The position numbers were made by a program, and so were the translations under genes. A stretch of 63,607 bases of DNA from an uncultured Bizionia sp. (GTDB taxonomy: Bacteria > Bacteroidota > Bacteroidia > Flavobacteriales > Flavobacteriaceae). The stretch is taken from positions 1 through 63,607 of the forward strand of contig CANMCF010000026.1 of NCBI GenBank assembly GCA_947496215.1, given 5' to 3'. The notes under the pieces were generated by a model that saw only the letters and a program-made list of their open reading frames with translations, had not been told where the DNA came from and searched no databases. Shown piece after piece: positions 60,702-63,607 of this stretch. Numbering within the stretch: position 1 is the first letter of the stretch; each line of letters opens with the position of its first letter.

Positions 60702-61301
60702 CTAAAGTTTTAATTTTAATTGTTCGGGTAATAACTTGAAGCTTTTTCTGTGGTATTTTGTCGGTCCATACCTTCTAATGGCTTCCCTGTGTTCTTTGGT
60801 TGGATAACCTTTGTTTTGTTTCCAATTGTACATTGGGAACTCCTCATGGATTCTATTCATATAGTCATCCCGATAGGTTTTTGCCAAGATGGAAGCTGCA
60901 GCTATGCTCATGAATTTGCCATCTCCTTTAACTATGGTTTCGAAAGGAATGTTGTTTAACGGTTTGAACCTGTTGCCGTCCACTATAATGAACTCAGGCG
61001 TAGGAGTCAGTTTTAAAATGGAACGCTGCATAGCCAAGATGGAAGCATTTAAAATGTTTATTTCGTCGATTTCAGTTTCAAACACATGGGTAAAGGCAAA
61101 GGAAAGAGCTTCAGTTTCAATTATTGGCCTCAGTAATTCACGTTTGCTTTCAGTAAGTTGTTTGGAGTCGTTCAATATGTTGTTTTCAAATTCCGGAGGC
61201 AATAGTACTGCAGCAGCAGTGACTGGTCCGGCAAGGCAACCACGGCCAGCTTCATCAGTACCACATTCCAAGGTGGTGTTGGAGTAATTTAATTGTAGCA
61301 T
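60702..61301 (-). CDS. rnhB: Ribonuclease HII
   Basis: RNase HII cuts RNA of RNA/DNA hybrids and single ribonucleotides in DNA, with Mn2+ or Mg2+. The 199-residue protein has the metal-site motif [15 protein letters not shown] (D16 and E17) and later [12 protein letters not shown] and the [12 protein letters not shown] motif with further carboxylates, then [12 protein letters not shown]. It is cytoplasmic. It heads a four-gene minus-strand run and diverges from the porin-like gene, with about 120 bp between starts. Confidence 0.97.
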   Translation of the reverse strand: MLQLNYSNTTLECGTDEAGRGCLAGPVTAAAVLLPPEFENNILNDSKQLTESKRELLRPIIETEALSFAFTHVFETEIDEINILNASILAMQRSILKLTPTPEFIIVDGNRFKPLNNIPFETIVKGDGKFMSIAAASILAKTYRDDYMNRIHEEFPMYNWKQNKGYPTKEHREAIRRYGPTKYHRKSFKLLPEQLKLKL

Positions 61302-61422
61302 TTATATAAATCTTAACACCATGACAGTATTAAATATTGTAATTATGTGATTATTGTTAGAAAATGAAAAACCATCTAAGATATTTCCTATTTTTGGCAA
61401 AAATTCCAATAACCTAGAAATA

Positions 61423-63432
61423 ATGACGTTTAATGTTTCAGGGTTTAAAAATAATTATGATTTGAAGAATAAAATAATTTTAGTGACCTTTTTATTGTGT
61501 TTCTTTTCTGTGGTAGGGGCTCAAGACAAGCCATTGCTTCCACAAGAAAATCAGCCAACACAATATTCAGGCCCTATAAATGATACGCTGAGAAGAGGAG
61601 GGAAAAGTACAAGCAACAAAAACATAAAGAACAAAGAAGCCAAAATAACTGACTACCTCATTGTCTCTCATCAAAGGGATACTACCTATGTAGATACGAC
61701 GCTGTCCATTAAAAAGGAGTACAAGTACAACTATCTAAGAAAAGACAATTTTGAGTTGATGCCATTCTCGAATTTGGGACAAACCTACAATACATTGAGT
61801 TACAATGTGGAAGAAATTGATTTGATGCCAAGTTTTGGAGCTCGAGCAAGACATTTCAATTATATGGAGGTGGAAGACATCAACTATTACCATGTGCCGA
61901 CACCATTGACGGAATTGTTATATAAGACGGCATTTTCACAAGGACAACTAATAGATGCTTTTTTTACGGTGAACACATCCAAGAGATTTAATTTTTCGGC
62001 AGGATACAAGGGGTTGCGCTCATTGGGTGTTTACCAACATATACTGGCTAGTACGGGTAACTTTAGGTTCACCTCCAGCTATAAGACTAAAAATAAAAGA
62101 TATGTGGCCAATGCTCATTTTGTATCCCAAGATTTACTGAACCAAGAAAATGGAGGTCTAAAGGACGACAATCTTGCCTTTTTCGAATCTGGAGAAGATG
62201 AATTTAAAGATAGGGGCGTCCTGGAAGTTAATTTTGAAGATGCTGAAAACGTATTGAAGGGAAAACGTTTTTACTTGAATCATTCCTATGCCATAATTGA
62301 TAAAAGTGATTCCATCTCAAAAAACAATTTGAATGTAAAACACATTGTGTCGTTAAAGGACAAGAGTTTTACGTTCGATCAAATAAGCGCCAATGCCTTT
62401 TTCGGAGATGCCTTCCAATCCAGGTCTTTGAGAGACAGAGTGACATTGGAAGAATTATATAACCAAGTGCAGTTGAACTATGCCAATGTAGTCCTGGGGG
62501 AATTGCAGTTTAATGCAAGTCATAACAATTACAACTATGGATACAACAAGATTGTGATCTTAAACGGCAATGCGATAACCAATAGATTGAAAGGTGATGT
62601 GTTTGCTGTTGGCGGAAAATATAAAAAACAAATAAAAGGTTTTCTTTTAAAAGGAGAACTAGGCATAAATGTATCTGGAGATTTAGATGGTAACTATGTA
62701 AAAGGGGAAGCTTCCTATCAAATAAACGAGGACTTGATAATAGGAGCGCAAATCAATCATAGTTCAAAGGCTCCAAATTACAATGCGCAGCTAAACCAAA
62801 GCAATTATATAAGCTACAATTGGCAAAACAGTTTTGATAATGTCGAAACACAACAATTGGCTTTTAATATAGAATCGAACAAGTTGGCAAATGTATTTGT
62901 GGATTTGTCTACGATAAGTGATTATGTGTATTTTGGCAAAAATGAAGAAGGGTTTGTCAAGCCATTTCAAAATGACAAACCGATAACCTATCTTAGGGTC
63001 AAAGCCAATAAAGAGATAAAGTATAGGAACTTTACATTGAACAATACGGTTATGTATCAAAATGTAAAAGATGACAACAAGGTTTTTAATGTGCCAGAAA
63101 TAATTACGCGCAATACGCTATATTACTCCAATCATATATTTAAAAAGGCAATGTTCTTGCAAATGGGGATTACATTCAACTACTTCACATCATACAACAT
63201 GAATGGATATGATCCGTTGCTGGCGGAATTCTATGTGCAAAACGAACAAGAGTTAGGGAGTTTTCCAAGGTTGGATTTCTTCATTAATGCAAAGGTTAGA
63301 CAAACAAGAATATATTTAAAGGCAGAACATTTCAATGCAGCCTTTACAGGATACAATTATTATTCGGCACCAAATAACCCCTATAGAGATTTTTCCGTAC
63401 GGTTTGGTTTGGTTTGGAATTTCTTTTTGTAG
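61423..63432 (+). CDS. Putative outer-membrane beta-barrel porin (Porin_10-like)
   Basis: The 669-residue exported protein has a signal peptide ending SVVGAQ. A Lys/Thr-rich linker follows (DTLRRGGKSTSNKNIKNKEA). A long series of alternating amphipathic strands runs to the end (RFNFSAGYKGLRSLGVYQHI, QLNYANVVLGELQFNASHNN) and the last strand is FSVRFGLVWNFFL, with terminal aromatic residues as in outer-membrane barrels. Architecture and length fit the putative porin family of Bacteroidota. The start at 61423 is chosen because TATTTTTG, an exact -7 element, lies 27 nt upstream; a TTG at 61354 would include this promoter in the gene. The transported substance is unknown. Confidence 0.75.
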   Translation: MTFNVSGFKNNYDLKNKIILVTFLLCFFSVVGAQDKPLLPQENQPTQYSGPINDTLRRGGKSTSNKNIKNKEAKITDYLIVSHQRDTTYVDTTLSIKKEYKYNYLRKDNFELMPFSNLGQTYNTLSYNVEEIDLMPSFGARARHFNYMEVEDINYYHVPTPLTELLYKTAFSQGQLIDAFFTVNTSKRFNFSAGYKGLRSLGVYQHILASTGNFRFTSSYKTKNKRYVANAHFVSQDLLNQENGGLKDDNLAFFESGEDEFKDRGVLEVNFEDAENVLKGKRFYLNHSYAIIDKSDSISKNNLNVKHIVSLKDKSFTFDQISANAFFGDAFQSRSLRDRVTLEELYNQVQLNYANVVLGELQFNASHNNYNYGYNKIVILNGNAITNRLKGDVFAVGGKYKKQIKGFLLKGELGINVSGDLDGNYVKGEASYQINEDLIIGAQINHSSKAPNYNAQLNQSNYISYNWQNSFDNVETQQLAFNIESNKLANVFVDLSTISDYVYFGKNEEGFVKPFQNDKPITYLRVKANKEIKYRNFTLNNTVMYQNVKDDNKVFNVPEIITRNTLYYSNHIFKKAMFLQMGITFNYFTSYNMNGYDPLLAEFYVQNEQELGSFPRLDFFINAKVRQTRIYLKAEHFNAAFTGYNYYSAPNNPYRDFSVRFGLVWNFFL

Positions 63433-63607
63433 TTAATACCCTCCATAAGTCATACATTTCATCAAGAAATAGCAAGAATTCCATTGTGTGCTTTTGAAGT
63501 ATTCCCGTTTTCTAACAATCAATGAAAAGCAGATTGGGCTAGGGTAGCGGGCGTAATTTCGTCAGGCAGCAAAACAGCTGTTATTTAGGGTATATATAAT
63601 AAGGACA
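63433..63607. other. Right edge without a gene, GC-richer segment
   Basis: No gene starts here. A segment at about 63528-63580 is visibly richer in G and C than its surroundings and contains the perfect palindrome AACAGCTGTT. I cannot assign it. Confidence 0.4.

Overview
The window looks like a chromosomal segment of a marine-type member of the Flavobacteriaceae (Bacteroidota). The DNA is AT-rich. Many secreted proteins end in a type IX secretion (T9SS) sorting domain. Several promoters carry the Bacteroidota -7 element TAnnTTTG. Family-restricted genes such as DUF5522, Porin_10-like, LysRS with a C-terminal extension and the 'GIGTT' surface proteins point the same way. I see no rRNA, tRNA or CRISPR array.

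Layout. 1-0.95 kb: the last codons of a probable IS110-type transposase, then a lone accessory gene (DUF4160-like C-terminus) framed by a 10-bp inverted repeat. 1.0-8 kb: a T9SS polysaccharide deacetylase diverging from a 1662-residue T9SS metalloprotease/LamG protein. 8-11.7 kb: a small nuclease, a DUF4136 lipoprotein, urocanate hydratase (hutU), a DUF5522 protein and a small HENIH protein. 11.7-22.2 kb: a minus-strand run of exported surface proteins, including a tandem duplicated pair and a 1804-residue GEVED/T9SS protein. 22.4-28.2 kb: D-cysteine desulfhydrase-like enzyme, glucosaminidase-LysM lipoprotein, hemL, two small exported proteins and a helical cytosolic protein. 28.3-32.6 kb: a plus-strand cluster of membrane proteins that begins with a 52-codon gene and includes a ceramidase-like (CREST) hydrolase with all catalytic residues, then a DUF2157/GDYXXLXY pair. 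32.7-37 kb: an M49-like metallopeptidase lipoprotein, a small membrane protein, two paralogous membrane-anchored alpha/beta hydrolases and a Cys-bearing orphan. 37.4-41 kb: lysS, a YqaE/Pmp3 gene, a lipoprotein and lipB, then a broken gene. 41.6-54.4 kb: the accessory island described next. 54.5-63.4 kb: a relic of a repeat protein, a further GIGTT protein, a four-gene minus-strand run headed by rnhB, and a divergent porin-like gene.

The most interesting part is 41.6-54.4 kb. It holds two paralogous transmembrane regulators (signal peptide, TPR sensor, one membrane helix, coiled coil, LuxR-like HTH). Each lies directly upstream of a large secreted surface protein: a beta-solenoid protein of 649 residues and a metzincin/LRR giant of 2437 residues. 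The HTH halves are nearly identical while the TPR sensors have diverged. The promoters of the two target genes share the same architecture: a tandem TGTCYWG box with an 11-bp period, 30-31 nt upstream of an identical TAGGTTTG. The simplest reading is a duplicated one-component sensing module in which two different sensors drive two surface proteins through one operator. Most of this island also prefers TTA for leucine, whereas neighbouring genes favour TTG, which suggests a separate origin.

Annotated starts were chosen by signal peptides, homologue-like N-termini and local ATG codons, because Shine-Dalgarno sequences are not informative in this phylum. Functional names rest on motifs read by eye; no database search was possible.
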